Assembly (NCBI GenBank): GCA_024698925.1
Contig: JAILQO010000032.1
Location: 29,442-93,441 of the forward strand
Length of the DNA: 64,000 nucleotides
Source: Bacteroidaceae bacterium
GTDB lineage: Bacteria; Bacteroidota; Bacteroidia; Bacteroidales; Bacteroidaceae
Direction of reading: 5' to 3'
The notes beneath the pieces were generated by a model. The model searched no databases. It saw only the letters and a program-made list of their open reading frames with translations, and was not told the origin of the DNA. This document shows, in pieces, positions 53,797-63,083 of the stretch; within the stretch, counting starts at the first letter, position 1, and each line of letters begins with the position of its first letter. A program made the translations under genes and the position numbers.

Positions 53797-56520
53797 ATGA
53801 CGAACAGGGTAAGGCTCGCAGCGTTGCTATGGTGCTTGGCATCGGCTGTGCTGGCGCAGCAACCGCAAAACATTGTCCCACAAACGACTACGTCGGACTT
53901 CGATAACGCGGATTTCACCTTCTCCGAGTCACAGCTCGATGAAGATAATGATGCGTCACAGGCCGTCTCTTCGCTGGCGGGAACAAAGAGTGACCCGTAT
54001 CTGTCCAAGGTCGGTTATCTGTTCAGCCCGATGCGCTTCCGCATCCGTGGCTTCGACAACCAGTATAACCAGACCTATCTGAACGGTATTATGTTCAATG
54101 ATACCGAGCGGGGACGTTTCAGTTATAGCATGATCGGCGGCTTGAACCAGATCGTGAACCCCAACCGCGAGAGTTCTTCGGCGTTTGAATCGACCATCTA
54201 CGGCCTGACGACCATCGGCGGCGCCACGAGCATCAATATGCGACCGGGCTCGCAGCGTCAGGGACGCCAGATCACGCTCTCAGGGTGTAACCGCAACTAC
54301 GTAGCACGTGCATCCTTCAGCTTTGGCACGGGCTTCAATGCTCAGGGCTGGGCATTCTCGGGAGCCGTCGGTTACCGTTGGGCGCAGGAGGGCTTCATCG
54401 AGGGCACGTTCTATAACTCCCTCAGCTACTACCTCGGTGCCGAGAAGCGGCTCAATGACCGTCACTCCCTCTCGCTCATCACCTTTGGTGCCCCCACCGA
54501 ACGTGGACAGCAGGGCGCGAGCACCGAGGAGGCCTACTGGTTGGCGAACAGTCATTACTATAATCCCAACTGGGGTTATCAGGACGGCAAGAAGCGTAAC
54601 AGCCGCGTCGTGCGTGACTTCGAGCCTACGACGATCCTCACATGGGACTTCGACATCGATCAGGACACCAAGCTGACGACCTCGGCCGGTGTGCGCTATT
54701 CCATGTACAGCAGTTCGGCACTGGGATGGAACGGCAATGCCTACGACCCCCGTCCGGACTACTATAAGAAGTTGCCATCCAGCATCTTCAATGTTCATGA
54801 CCCTGAACAGAATAATGGTACTTACTTGGGCCAGAACAAGTACTTCTTGGACCAGTGGAACACGCTCTATGACTACTGGACGTCAGACAAGGCCAACCGT
54901 CAGGTGCAGTGGGACCAGATGTACCAGATCAACCGCGTTGAGGCTGCCAAGGGCGGTGAGACGCTGTATTACCTGGAGCGTCGCCACAACGACCAGCTCG
55001 TAGCGGCCATCAACTCAACCCTGAATCATACCATCGACCAGAACCAGAAGGTGAGCTTCGGCATCCAGCTGAACAGCACCAAGGGTATGCACTACAAGAC
55101 GATGGGCGACCTCCTGGGCGGCGTCAACTACACGGATGTGGATAAGTTCGCTGCCAACGAGTATGGCCGTGCCAGCATCGAGGCACAGAATGACCTGCGC
55201 AATCCCGACCGCAAGATTGGGGTAGGGGACTTGTTCGGTTATGACTACAACATCTATGTCCACAAGGCACGCCTTTGGGGACAGTACCTATATAATTATA
55301 ATATGGTGCACTTCATGTTCGGTGCCCACGGCGACGGCACGATGTTCGAGCGCGAGGGCCTGATGCAGAACGGACGTGCGCCCGAGAACAGCTACGGCAA
55401 GAGCGGCTGGGCGCGCTTCCTGCATGGCGGCGGTAAGTTCACGCTGTCCTACGATCCTACCCCCAACCATCGTTTCTCCATCGGTGGCGGCTGGGACCGT
55501 GAAGCGCCGATGCCGGCCAACAGCTTCGTGGCACCCCGCATCCAGAACAACTTCGTGAACGACCTCCATCTGGAGGAGATCTTCAATAGCGAGGTGGCTT
55601 ATGACTTCCGCTTCGGCAAGTTGACGGGTCGCGTGGCAGGTTATCTCACCAACTTCCAGAACGGTGTGGAGCAGACCGCATTCTACAACGACGACCAGTC
55701 GCGTTTCACCTACCTGACGATGAACGATATCAGCCGCATCCACTATGGTGTGGAGGCTGCGCTCAACCTGCAGATCAATAACAGCTTGAGTTTCCATGTC
55801 CTCGGTACCATCAGTGAGGCGAAATACACCAACAACCCCACGGCGCAGCTGGCCTACGAGGGTAGTGATGCCGCCACCATCGCCAAGGTGAATACCTGGA
55901 CACACACCATGCCTAACGGCACCAAGGTGAACATGGACCAGCCCCTCTGTGTCTATGCCAAGGACATGCACATGAGTGGTACGCCCCTCACCGCCGCCAA
56001 CATCGGCGTGAACTATAACGTCAGCGGCTGGTATCTGGGCCTTGACCTTTGCTACTACGACCGTGTCTATAACAGCTTCTCGCAGTACCGCCGCCTCTCC
56101 AACGTCCTCACGGAATATACCGAGACGGGCGTGAGCGCTGACGGCCGCCACCTCTTTGACAATGTGGATGTGGATGTCCTGAAAGCCGACGGTGGTATCC
56201 TCTATGACCAAGATGGAAATCTCCTCTACGCCTACGCGCCGGAGCAGGAGAAGTTCAAGGGCGGTTTCATGCTCGATGCCTCCATCGGACGCAGCATCTA
56301 CCTGCGCGGTGGACGTAGCATGAACATCAACCTCAGCCTGAACAACATCCTGAACAATACGAACCTGCGCACGGGTGGTTACGAGCAGAACCGCGACGAC
56401 CGCTACTACAACCTCGACGGCACAGCCGGTGAGAGTAAGGCCTACAAGTTCTCAGCCAACCCCAAATACTACTACGCCAATCCCTTCAACTTCTTCCTGA
56501 ATGTGGGGTATAGGTTCTAG
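53797..56520 (+). CDS. TonB-dependent outer-membrane receptor, 907 aa
   Basis: A signal (LAALLWCLASAVLAQQ) is followed by a plug (residues about 55-150: PMRFRIRGFDNQYNQTYLNG, GLTTIGGATSINMRPG) and a long barrel ending NPFNFFLNVGYRF. There is no carboxypeptidase-like N-terminal domain of the SusC kind and no SusD gene follows; the receptor is of the plainer type. The four genes after it code for lipoproteins and nucleases, so uptake of nucleic-acid fragments or phosphate-containing products is a reasonable guess. Confidence 0.9.
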   Translation: MTNRVRLAALLWCLASAVLAQQPQNIVPQTTTSDFDNADFTFSESQLDEDNDASQAVSSLAGTKSDPYLSKVGYLFSPMRFRIRGFDNQYNQTYLNGIMFNDTERGRFSYSMIGGLNQIVNPNRESSSAFESTIYGLTTIGGATSINMRPGSQRQGRQITLSGCNRNYVARASFSFGTGFNAQGWAFSGAVGYRWAQEGFIEGTFYNSLSYYLGAEKRLNDRHSLSLITFGAPTERGQQGASTEEAYWLANSHYYNPNWGYQDGKKRNSRVVRDFEPTTILTWDFDIDQDTKLTTSAGVRYSMYSSSALGWNGNAYDPRPDYYKKLPSSIFNVHDPEQNNGTYLGQNKYFLDQWNTLYDYWTSDKANRQVQWDQMYQINRVEAAKGGETLYYLERRHNDQLVAAINSTLNHTIDQNQKVSFGIQLNSTKGMHYKTMGDLLGGVNYTDVDKFAANEYGRASIEAQNDLRNPDRKIGVGDLFGYDYNIYVHKARLWGQYLYNYNMVHFMFGAHGDGTMFEREGLMQNGRAPENSYGKSGWARFLHGGGKFTLSYDPTPNHRFSIGGGWDREAPMPANSFVAPRIQNNFVNDLHLEEIFNSEVAYDFRFGKLTGRVAGYLTNFQNGVEQTAFYNDDQSRFTYLTMNDISRIHYGVEAALNLQINNSLSFHVLGTISEAKYTNNPTAQLAYEGSDAATIAKVNTWTHTMPNGTKVNMDQPLCVYAKDMHMSGTPLTAANIGVNYNVSGWYLGLDLCYYDRVYNSFSQYRRLSNVLTEYTETGVSADGRHLFDNVDVDVLKADGGILYDQDGNLLYAYAPEQEKFKGGFMLDASIGRSIYLRGGRSMNINLSLNNILNNTNLRTGGYEQNRDDRYYNLDGTAGESKAYKFSANPKYYYANPFNFFLNVGYRF

Positions 56521-56526
56521 TTTACT

Positions 56527-56623
56527 AATAAGGCCAATAAGGCCCATGAGCCCAATAGGCCCCATTCATCAATCATCACTCATCAATTCTCAATTGTCCA
56601 TTCTCCATTGTCCATTCTCCATT
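56527..56623 (+). repeat. 9-base array and CATTCTC-type repeats before the DUF5689 gene
   Basis: GGCCAATAA, GGCCCATGA, GCCCAATAG, GCCCCATTC start just after the receptor stop and run into TCATCAATCATCACTCATC and then repeated TTGTCCATTCTCCA up to the ATG. Confidence 0.8.
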
Positions 56624-57553
56624 ATGAAAAATAATATTTTTCTTCTTCTCTTCCTCTTCTCCCTCGCTTCCTGCATGGACAACGTCCCAGAGCCGCCGCA
56701 GGACGTGGATGCAGGCATGACCAGCGCCACTTCCGTGGGCGAGGTGACCACCACGATAGAAGGTTTGAAGTCCACCTACGCCGGCTATATGATGAAAAGC
56801 AACCTCTACACACTCGTGGGAGGTGACGATGAGGCCGGTCAGGTCACAGGTGACGTCGTCTTCGAGGGCGTTGTCGTTGCCAATGATGTCAGCGGCAATG
56901 TCTATCAGAAGATAGTCCTCAGCGAACTGACACCCGCCGGTAACATCGAGAGCATCAACGTGAGCATCAAGAGCACCAACCTCTTCTCCTTCTTCCCCTT
57001 GGGACAGGCGGTACGTGTCAACCTCAAGGGCCTGTGGATTGGTAACTACAGTATGGTACCGACCATCGGCACCCCCTATAAGACCAGTGCCGGAAACCTG
57101 CGCTTAGGCACCATGCTTCAGCAGGATTGCAAAACGCACCTGCAGCTCGTGGAAGGCCCCGATGCCGCCACGAAAGAGAAGCTGCTGACGCCCAAGGTGG
57201 TAGATGAGGCCTGGCTGGCCGACGGTGCCAACCTCAATATCCATAACTCACCCATCCTCGTGACCATCGAGGGTAAGTTCCCCGAAGCCGACGGACAGCG
57301 TATCTTTACGCCCAATGTCTCTGAGGCGGATGATCCGGACAACGGCTACGATGCCGGCTATGCCCGCAACCGCACCCTTCAGGTTGGGTCTGTGAAAGTG
57401 CTGGCGCGTAACTCCACACGCAATGAGATCTCCACGAGCATCATACCCTCTGGTAAGGTACGTTGCACGGGCCTCCTGACCTACTACGGCAAGGAATGGC
57501 AGTTGCAGATGCGCGACCTCAAGGACCTGGAAATCCTCGAACCGCAACCGTAA
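56624..57553 (+). CDS. DUF5689 domain lipoprotein
   Basis: I start at ATG 56624, which gives a lipoprotein signal (LLLFLFSLASC) and 309 residues; the upstream part of the frame is repeats. The DUF5689 domain has DVVFEGVVVANDVSGNVYQKI and QAVRVNLKGLWIG, OB-fold-like strands, repeated once (HNSPILVTIEGKFPEADG). OB-folds commonly hold nucleic acids. It probably sits on the outer membrane next to the receptor encoded before it. Confidence 0.85.
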   Translation: MKNNIFLLLFLFSLASCMDNVPEPPQDVDAGMTSATSVGEVTTTIEGLKSTYAGYMMKSNLYTLVGGDDEAGQVTGDVVFEGVVVANDVSGNVYQKIVLSELTPAGNIESINVSIKSTNLFSFFPLGQAVRVNLKGLWIGNYSMVPTIGTPYKTSAGNLRLGTMLQQDCKTHLQLVEGPDAATKEKLLTPKVVDEAWLADGANLNIHNSPILVTIEGKFPEADGQRIFTPNVSEADDPDNGYDAGYARNRTLQVGSVKVLARNSTRNEISTSIIPSGKVRCTGLLTYYGKEWQLQMRDLKDLEILEPQP

Positions 57554-57598
57554 ACCTTTGATTGACTCCTATAGTAAAAACGAAAAAATAAATATCTC

Positions 57599-59215
57599 AT
57601 GAAAAAGTATTTCTCTTTATTGCTGCTGACACTGGCTGGATTCTCCTTCATGGCATGTGAGGACGTGCCGGCACCTTATGGTATCAACCTGGAGGCTGCA
57701 GCCAATGGTTCGCTGGCAGCGGGACAGGTCTTCAACGAACCGCTCTCGCTCGGTCTTGGCACTTTCCAGGTCAAAACGCCCTCTGGCCTATATGCCTGGG
57801 CCTACGAAGGTCACGGCTGCATCCAGATTACGTCCTACGACAGTGGTACCAACAACGAGGCGGACAGCTATCTGGTATCGCCTGCTGCGATGCTGGAGGA
57901 CAAGGACTATCACTTCTCCTTCGAGTACATCCTGCGCTATGCACAGGAGACCACGATGAAGAAGAACCACACCGTGGTGATTTCTGATAACTACGATGGC
58001 GACCCCGCCACGGCGACATGGACCGTGCTGGACTTCGACATCGTGCAGGGCTCCGATTGGGACAACTGGTATAAGGCAGACATCAATATCCCCGATGCTT
58101 TTCGCGGTAAGAAGGTCGCTATCGCCTTCCACTACATTGGTGAGACCTCCAAGGCTGCAACCTGGGAGGTGCGCAAGGCCATCCTCGCCGAGGGCAAGGC
58201 CGCTGCCAGTGCCGACGATGTCGTGGGTGACGTAACCTTCTTCTCCGAACCGTTCAGCAGCGGTCTGGGCGATTTCACGCAGAATGTCGTCGTGCCCGCC
58301 AGCTCCAATAGCCTCTGGACCTACGATAGCGGCTATAGCTGCGCCAAGGTGACGGGCTTCATCAACCAAACTGCTACGGCTACCGAGGCTTGGCTCATCT
58401 CACCTGTCATCGACCTGCGCAAGGCCACGGGTGCCTACCTCTCCTTCGAACACGCCTGCAACAAGTTCACGGCAGCCATGTCCTCTCAGGCTACCATCTG
58501 GGCTAAGACCACCTCGGCTACGGAGTGGATACAGCTTACGCCCGAGAACTATCCCACCAGCTGGACCTTCGTGAAGTCCGGTAACATCAACCTCGAAGCC
58601 TTCATCGGTAAGAAGATGCAGTTTGCCTTCAAGTATGTCAGCTCCACGTCGTCCGCAGGTACGTGGGAGGTGAAGAAGGCTCAGGTGACAGGCTTTGGTG
58701 AGGCAGGTACCAACGGTCTCGGATGGGAGGACTTCACCAATGGCGGCTTCGACCAGTGGGATGCTACTGGTGTGAAGGCTGAAGGCTGGCAGGAGGATAA
58801 TACGATCGGTGATGCCGACATCGCCCGCGGCGATGATGCTCACACCGCCCCCTACGCCTGCCTCGTGAAGGGCTCCAGCGCCATCAGCCGTTCGTTGGCT
58901 TATGAGATGATGGCCTTCCCCGCAGGTACTTATACCGTCTCCTTCTACGCCAAAGCAGCCAATGCCGCGGAGTCTGCAACCCTCCGTGTGGGATGCAAAG
59001 TGAAGGGCGAGGAGAGTGACCGTATGGAGCGCGATGCAGAATCCAAGCTTGTGAACCACGTCGTGGGTGCGGCATGGGAGCAGATCTCCTACACCTTTAC
59101 CCTTGAGGCTTCGGCCGACGTAACTGTCTATTCCGTAGCGCTCATCTTCCGCAACATGAAGAGTGCCGGCAAGGACTTCCTGATTGATGATGTCACCATT
59201 TCAAAGGCTGAATGA
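57599..59215 (+). CDS. Lipoprotein with choice-of-anchor-J-like repeats, 538 aa
   Basis: A lipoprotein signal ends GFSFMAC. Two similar beta-jellyroll units follow, each with a FNEPLSLGLGTF / FSEPFSSGLGDF start, a SYLVSPAAML / AWLISPVIDL strand and an ATWEVRKA / GTWEVKKAQV end (about residues 40-200 and 215-365). A third carbohydrate-binding-like unit spans 375-538 (NGGFDQWDATG, GTYTVSFYAKA). These folds bind ligands at the cell surface; no catalysis is seen. The stop overlaps the next gene's ATG. Confidence 0.82.
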   Translation: MKKYFSLLLLTLAGFSFMACEDVPAPYGINLEAAANGSLAAGQVFNEPLSLGLGTFQVKTPSGLYAWAYEGHGCIQITSYDSGTNNEADSYLVSPAAMLEDKDYHFSFEYILRYAQETTMKKNHTVVISDNYDGDPATATWTVLDFDIVQGSDWDNWYKADINIPDAFRGKKVAIAFHYIGETSKAATWEVRKAILAEGKAAASADDVVGDVTFFSEPFSSGLGDFTQNVVVPASSNSLWTYDSGYSCAKVTGFINQTATATEAWLISPVIDLRKATGAYLSFEHACNKFTAAMSSQATIWAKTTSATEWIQLTPENYPTSWTFVKSGNINLEAFIGKKMQFAFKYVSSTSSAGTWEVKKAQVTGFGEAGTNGLGWEDFTNGGFDQWDATGVKAEGWQEDNTIGDADIARGDDAHTAPYACLVKGSSAISRSLAYEMMAFPAGTYTVSFYAKAANAAESATLRVGCKVKGEESDRMERDAESKLVNHVVGAAWEQISYTFTLEASADVTVYSVALIFRNMKSAGKDFLIDDVTISKAE

Positions 59216-60147
59216 TTATGAAAAGATTGAATCGTAATACATGGCTCGCGGGGCTTGTCGCGCTGGCGCTGGGTGCTACTTTTACGGCTTGTCAGAACGA
59301 CTACTATGAGATGCCGTCCGACATCCGCTGGCGTGGCGCCGAGGTGGCCGAGGGCACGATTCTCAGCACACCCTTCGACGAGCGTATTGAGGTGCCGGCC
59401 CGCAAGGAGGGCAACACCTTCGTGGCACACACCGTGCAGTACGATGGCCACGAGGTGATGAACTTCTGCGTGGAGTTCGACCCCGTGAAGATGCATTCCC
59501 GTTGGGTGGCCTTCCGCTTCGATGGCGACACGCGCCCCCGCAATGTCAACCGTAGCGACGAGCCGTTCCAGGACGATCCGAAACTGCCGGAATCCATGCA
59601 CATGGGAGCCCAGACCTTCGGGTGGCCCTACAACCGTGGTCACCTCGTAGCGTCCTATGACCGCCTCTTCTGTCAGGAGGCCAATGAGCAGACGTTCTAC
59701 ATGAGCAATATGAGCCCGCAGATCTCCAGTTTCAACAGCCCCTATTGGGGCAAGCTGGAGCGTATCGTGCAGAACCACGGTCGCAACTCCTCCTTCGCGG
59801 ACACGCTCTATGTGGTCAAGGGCGGTGCCATCGACAATGACAACGACCTGCTGGGCTATTGCTCCCGCACGAACGGCAAGCGCGTGGCTATCCCCGGGCA
59901 CTACTTCATGGCCTTGCTGCGCGTGAAGGGCACCACCTACAATGCCATCGCCTTCTGGATCGAGCATAACGACTACGTTGAATATAGCGATGTCAACGAC
60001 ATCCCCAACTCCACCTTCGTGGAGCGTCAGCAGGTAATGACCGTGGATGCCCTTGAAATCCTCACCGGCATCGACTTCTTCCACAATCTCCCCGACGATA
60101 TTGAAACCAAAGTCGAAAGCGAATATTCACAAAGCCTGTGGCTATAG
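59212..60147 (+). CDS. DNA/RNA non-specific endonuclease (NUC1 family) lipoprotein
   Basis: Starting at the ATGA overlap (59212; 59218 is possible), the 311-residue protein has a signal ending GATFTAC, a likely lipid anchor. The catalytic region reads GWPYNRGHLVASYDR, where the family normally has DRGH; here Asp is Asn, a known type of variation. The metal-binding Asn is in FYMSNMSPQ, followed by NSPYWGKLERIV. It should cut nucleic acid without sequence choice at the cell surface. Confidence 0.9.
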   Translation: MIMKRLNRNTWLAGLVALALGATFTACQNDYYEMPSDIRWRGAEVAEGTILSTPFDERIEVPARKEGNTFVAHTVQYDGHEVMNFCVEFDPVKMHSRWVAFRFDGDTRPRNVNRSDEPFQDDPKLPESMHMGAQTFGWPYNRGHLVASYDRLFCQEANEQTFYMSNMSPQISSFNSPYWGKLERIVQNHGRNSSFADTLYVVKGGAIDNDNDLLGYCSRTNGKRVAIPGHYFMALLRVKGTTYNAIAFWIEHNDYVEYSDVNDIPNSTFVERQQVMTVDALEILTGIDFFHNLPDDIETKVESEYSQSLWL

Positions 60148-60199
60148 CGTGGCCCATGAGCCCCATTAGCCCCATTGGCCCAATAGGTCCCATAAGATT
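60148..60199 (+). repeat. 9-base array filling the gap before the EEP gene
   Basis: GCCCATGAG, CCCCATTAG, CCCCATTGG, CCCAATAGG, TCCCATAAG run from just after the nuclease stop to the next ATG, again in sense orientation. Confidence 0.85.
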
Positions 60200-61312
60200 A
60201 TGAAAAATAACATTTTTCTTCTCCTCTCCCTCCTCTTCTTTCTCCTCCCCTCCTTCTCCAAGGCATCTACTCCCCTCCTTACAAGGGAGGGGCAGGGGGG
60301 TGGGTCCGCTCCAGGTCGCATAGGCATGTACGCCATCGGTTTCTACAACCTGGAGAACCTGTTTGACACGGAACATGACGTGGTCAATGGTGAGGACAAG
60401 AACGACTTCGAGTACTTGCCCGATGGCGCCAACCGTTGGTCTGAGCTCAAGTACCGCCACAAGTTGAAGAACATGTCGCGCGTCCTCTCGGAGATGGGCA
60501 CGGACCGTCTGCCTGTAGGTTGTGCCATCATTGGCGTCAGCGAGGTGGAGAATGCCCATTGTCTCTCAGACCTCGTGGCACAGGAGCCCCTCGCACAGCG
60601 CAACTTCCAGTTCTGCCACATTGAAGGCCCGGACCGTCGTGGTGTGGATTGCGGTTTGCTCTATAACCCGCGTTTCTTCACGCCCGCCAAGGTGTGGCTG
60701 AAGCAATATAGCCAGGTCGATGACAAGGGTGAGACGGTGATGGAGTCGCCTACCCGTGGCTTTCTCACTGTACAAGGTGCCTTGGCTGGCGATAGCGTCA
60801 CCGTCATCGTTTGCCACTGGCCCAGCCGTCTGCGTGGCGGCAACCGTCCCCGTGTGTGGGCTGGCGAACAGGTGCGTGTCCTGAAGGATAGCATCGTGGC
60901 CGCCAATCCCGCCATGAAGGTGTTCGTCATGGGTGATATGAACGACGACCCCTTTGACGAGTCCATGGCCAAGGGCTTAGGCGCTCGCCGCAAGATGGAG
61001 GATGTCAAGCCCACGGAGATGTACAACCCCTGGTGGCAGATACTCCTCAACGGACGTGGCACCCTCAAGTACGACGGCCGCTGGAACCTCTTCGACCAGA
61101 TTGCCATGTCCCAGAACTGCATCACCGGTGTTCCCACCAAGGACTACTCCACGCTGACGTTCTACAAGGCGGAGATCTTCAACCGTGACTACCTGTTCCA
61201 GGATGGCGGGCGCTATAAGGGCAACCCCAAGCGCACCCACGCCGGCGGTGTCTGGCTTGATGGCTACTCCGACCACCTCCCCGTAGTGACCTACTATTTA
61301 AAAAAACAATAA
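60200..61312 (+). CDS. Secreted endonuclease/exonuclease/phosphatase family protein
   Basis: The 370-residue protein has a signal (LLLSLLFFLLPSFSKAS), and then the EEP fold: IGFYNLENLFD (Asn), IIGVSEVEN (Glu), VDCGLLYNPR, VIVCHWPSR, VFVMGDMNDDP (Asp/Asn) and YSDHLPVVTYY (Asp-His). These residues hold a metal and cut phosphodiester or phosphate ester bonds. Between the signal and the domain, TPLLTREGQGGGSAPG is encoded by the right end of the GC-rich palindromic element. It ends the nuclease series and may finish breakdown of fragments made by the NUC1 and endonuclease I proteins. Confidence 0.9.
   Translation: MKNNIFLLLSLLFFLLPSFSKASTPLLTREGQGGGSAPGRIGMYAIGFYNLENLFDTEHDVVNGEDKNDFEYLPDGANRWSELKYRHKLKNMSRVLSEMGTDRLPVGCAIIGVSEVENAHCLSDLVAQEPLAQRNFQFCHIEGPDRRGVDCGLLYNPRFFTPAKVWLKQYSQVDDKGETVMESPTRGFLTVQGALAGDSVTVIVCHWPSRLRGGNRPRVWAGEQVRVLKDSIVAANPAMKVFVMGDMNDDPFDESMAKGLGARRKMEDVKPTEMYNPWWQILLNGRGTLKYDGRWNLFDQIAMSQNCITGVPTKDYSTLTFYKAEIFNRDYLFQDGGRYKGNPKRTHAGGVWLDGYSDHLPVVTYYLKKQ
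60270..60306 (+). repeat. GC-rich palindromic element, right-end copy inside the EEP gene
   Basis: CTCCCCTCC...GGGAGGGG...GGGGGTGGGTC matches 49541-49576 closely, with the same hairpin and the same terminal repeat. It lies in frame right after the signal peptide. Confidence 0.82.
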
Positions 61313-61313
61313 G

Positions 61314-61489
<176 letters not shown>

Positions 61490-61496
<7 letters not shown>

Positions 61497-61565
61497 GAGA
61501 AAAGGGGAGGGGAGAAAAGGGGAGGGGAGAAAAGGGGAGGGGAGAAAAGGGGAGGGGAGAAAAGG
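61490..61565 (+). repeat. 15-bp tandem repeat, five copies
   Basis: GGGGAGGGGAGAAAA repeats about five times without change. Runs of four G on this strand could form quadruplexes. Phase-open frames through it (FSPLP repeats on the minus strand) are by-products of the 15-base period. Confidence 0.9.
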
Positions 61566-61576
61566 CCGCAAATAAG

Positions 61577-61655
61577 TCGTAATAACGTAATAACGATATA
61601 ACGTAATAACGCCGCGGCCAAAACATTCATCAATCATCATTCGTCATTCGTCATT
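61577..61655 (+). repeat. TAACG- and TCATT-type simple repeats before the aldolase gene
   Basis: GTAATAACGTAATAACGATA is followed by TCATCAATCATCATTCGTC. Both kinds recur elsewhere in the window (49815, 47822, 56565). Confidence 0.75.
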
Positions 61656-61696
61656 AAAAAAATCTATAAAATAGTTCTACTCTAAACTATTTTTTG

Positions 61697-61704
61697 TACC
61701 TTTG
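61697..61704 (+). promoter_or_regulatory. -7 promoter element of the aldolase gene
   Basis: TACCTTTG, 67 bases before the ATG. The expected TTTG at 19-20 bases upstream is replaced by GTTC, so only the -7 box is sure. Confidence 0.65.
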
Positions 61705-61771
61705 CACGCCCTTAGGGCATAACACCGTCACTGTTAACTATTAGTTTTTCACTATTAATTCATAAAACACT

Positions 61772-62770
61772 ATGACAAGCTACAAAGAACTGGGTTTGGT
61801 GAATACCCGCGAAATGTTCGCCAAGGCAGTAAAAGGCGGTTACGCAATCCCCGCTTTTAACTTCAACACGATGGAGCAGATGCAGGCTATCGTACAGGCT
61901 GCTGTTGAGACCAAGTCTCCCGTTATCATGCAGGTCAGCAAGGGCGCTCGCGCTTACGCTAACGGCACCATCCTCCGCTATATGGCACAGGGTGCTGTGG
62001 AGTATGCTAAGGAGCTCGGCTGCCCCAATCCTCAGATTGCCCTTCACCTGGATCACGGCGACAGTTTCGAGATCTGCAAGGAGTGCATCGACAATGGTTT
62101 CTCCAGCGTGATGTTCGACGGTTCCGCTCTTCCCTACGAGGAGAACATCGCCATCACCAAGAAGGTTGTAGAATATGCTCACAAGTACGACGTGACCGTT
62201 GAGGCTGAGCTCGGCGTGCTCGCTGGCGTAGAGGACGAAGTTGCCTCTGAGGTTAGCCACTACACACGTCCCGAGGAGGTTGAGGACTTCAGCAAGCGTA
62301 GCGGCTGCGATAGCCTGGCTATCTCCATCGGTACCAGCCACGGTGCTTACAAGTTCACTCCCGCTCAGTGCACCCGCGACCCGAAGACCGGTAAGCTCGT
62401 TCCTCCTCCACTTGCTTTCGATATCCTCCACGAGATCGAGAAGCGCATCCCCGGCTTCCCCATCGTGCTCCACGGCTCCAGCTCCGTGCCCCAGGATGAG
62501 GTTGACACCATCAATGCTTTCGGTGGCAAGCTGCCCGATGCAGTAGGTATCCCCGAGGAGCAGCTGCGTGAGGCTTCCAAGAGCGCTGTCTGCAAGATCA
62601 ACATCGACTCTGACAGCCGTCTGGCTATGACCGCTGCTATCCGCAAGTACCTTGCTGAGAACCCCGGTCACTTCGATCCTCGCCAGTACCTCAAGCCCGC
62701 TCGCGAGAACATGAAGAAGATGTACATCCACAAGATCATCGATGTCCTCGGCTCCAACGACAAACTCTAA
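61772..62770 (+). CDS. fba: Class II fructose-bisphosphate aldolase
   Basis: The enzyme splits fructose 1,6-bisphosphate into two triose phosphates in glycolysis and acts in the reverse sense in gluconeogenesis. Zinc ligands and active-site motifs are seen in ALHLDHGDS, VEAELGVLAG, GTSHGAYKF and VLHGSSSVP, with KINIDSDSRLAMT near the end. Length 332 is normal. It has its own promoter and terminator and shows strong codon bias, as expected for a highly expressed gene. Confidence 0.97.
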   Translation: MTSYKELGLVNTREMFAKAVKGGYAIPAFNFNTMEQMQAIVQAAVETKSPVIMQVSKGARAYANGTILRYMAQGAVEYAKELGCPNPQIALHLDHGDSFEICKECIDNGFSSVMFDGSALPYEENIAITKKVVEYAHKYDVTVEAELGVLAGVEDEVASEVSHYTRPEEVEDFSKRSGCDSLAISIGTSHGAYKFTPAQCTRDPKTGKLVPPPLAFDILHEIEKRIPGFPIVLHGSSSVPQDEVDTINAFGGKLPDAVGIPEEQLREASKSAVCKINIDSDSRLAMTAAIRKYLAENPGHFDPRQYLKPARENMKKMYIHKIIDVLGSNDKL

Positions 62771-62788
62771 ACAACAGATAGAATTTGT

Positions 62789-62822
62789 ACTGCCGTTAAG
62801 CATTGCTTAGCGGCAGTTTTTT
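62789..62822 (+). terminator. Intrinsic terminator of fba
   Basis: ACTGCCGTTAAGC pairs with GCTTAGCGGCAGT (one T-G pair) around ATT, then TTTTTT. Confidence 0.93.
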
Positions 62823-62844
62823 ATGCACCCATCCGACTGTAAAA

Positions 62845-63024
62845 CAAAAACCATAAAAACCCTCACTTCAGTATGTGTCGGACTTGCAGTCCTTACAAGA
62901 TGCGAGCCGCCTATTTTTCCTTGTGAGCAAGCTCCCAGATAAAAATTGCCATCTCTCATCTTGGTCTCTAGCAGAGACATCACATACTTCGTGAGCAAAA
63001 ACATCGCGCTTCGCGCTAAAAAAC
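62845..63024 (-). repeat. Hairpin-rich repeat, copy D (inverted)
   Basis: Outer end ACAAAAACCATAAAAACCCTC and inner end GCGCTTCGCGCTAAAAAAC. Hairpins inside: GGACTTGCAGTCC, GTCTCTAGCAGAGAC, CTTGTGAGCAAG. It is similar to copy C in layout but with other stem bases. Confidence 0.85.
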
Positions 63025-63031
63025 AAATATT

Positions 63032-63058
63032 CGCACAATAATTTCATCTAATTGTGCG
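63032..63058 (+). other. Perfect hairpin before the GxxExxY gene
   Basis: CGCACAAT and ATTGTGCG form an eight-bp stem with an 11-base loop, 25 bases before the chosen ATG. It could affect translation or end transcription from outside; there is no T-run. Confidence 0.5.
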
Positions 63059-63083
63059 TTTTGAGAATAAAGCCCCTTTATAT

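Noticed and set aside
62807..63004. Minus-strand open frame of 65 residues
   Set aside because: It lies inside repeat D and shares its wording with a frame in repeat C (52597-52818); the similarity is due to the repeat, not to a protein.
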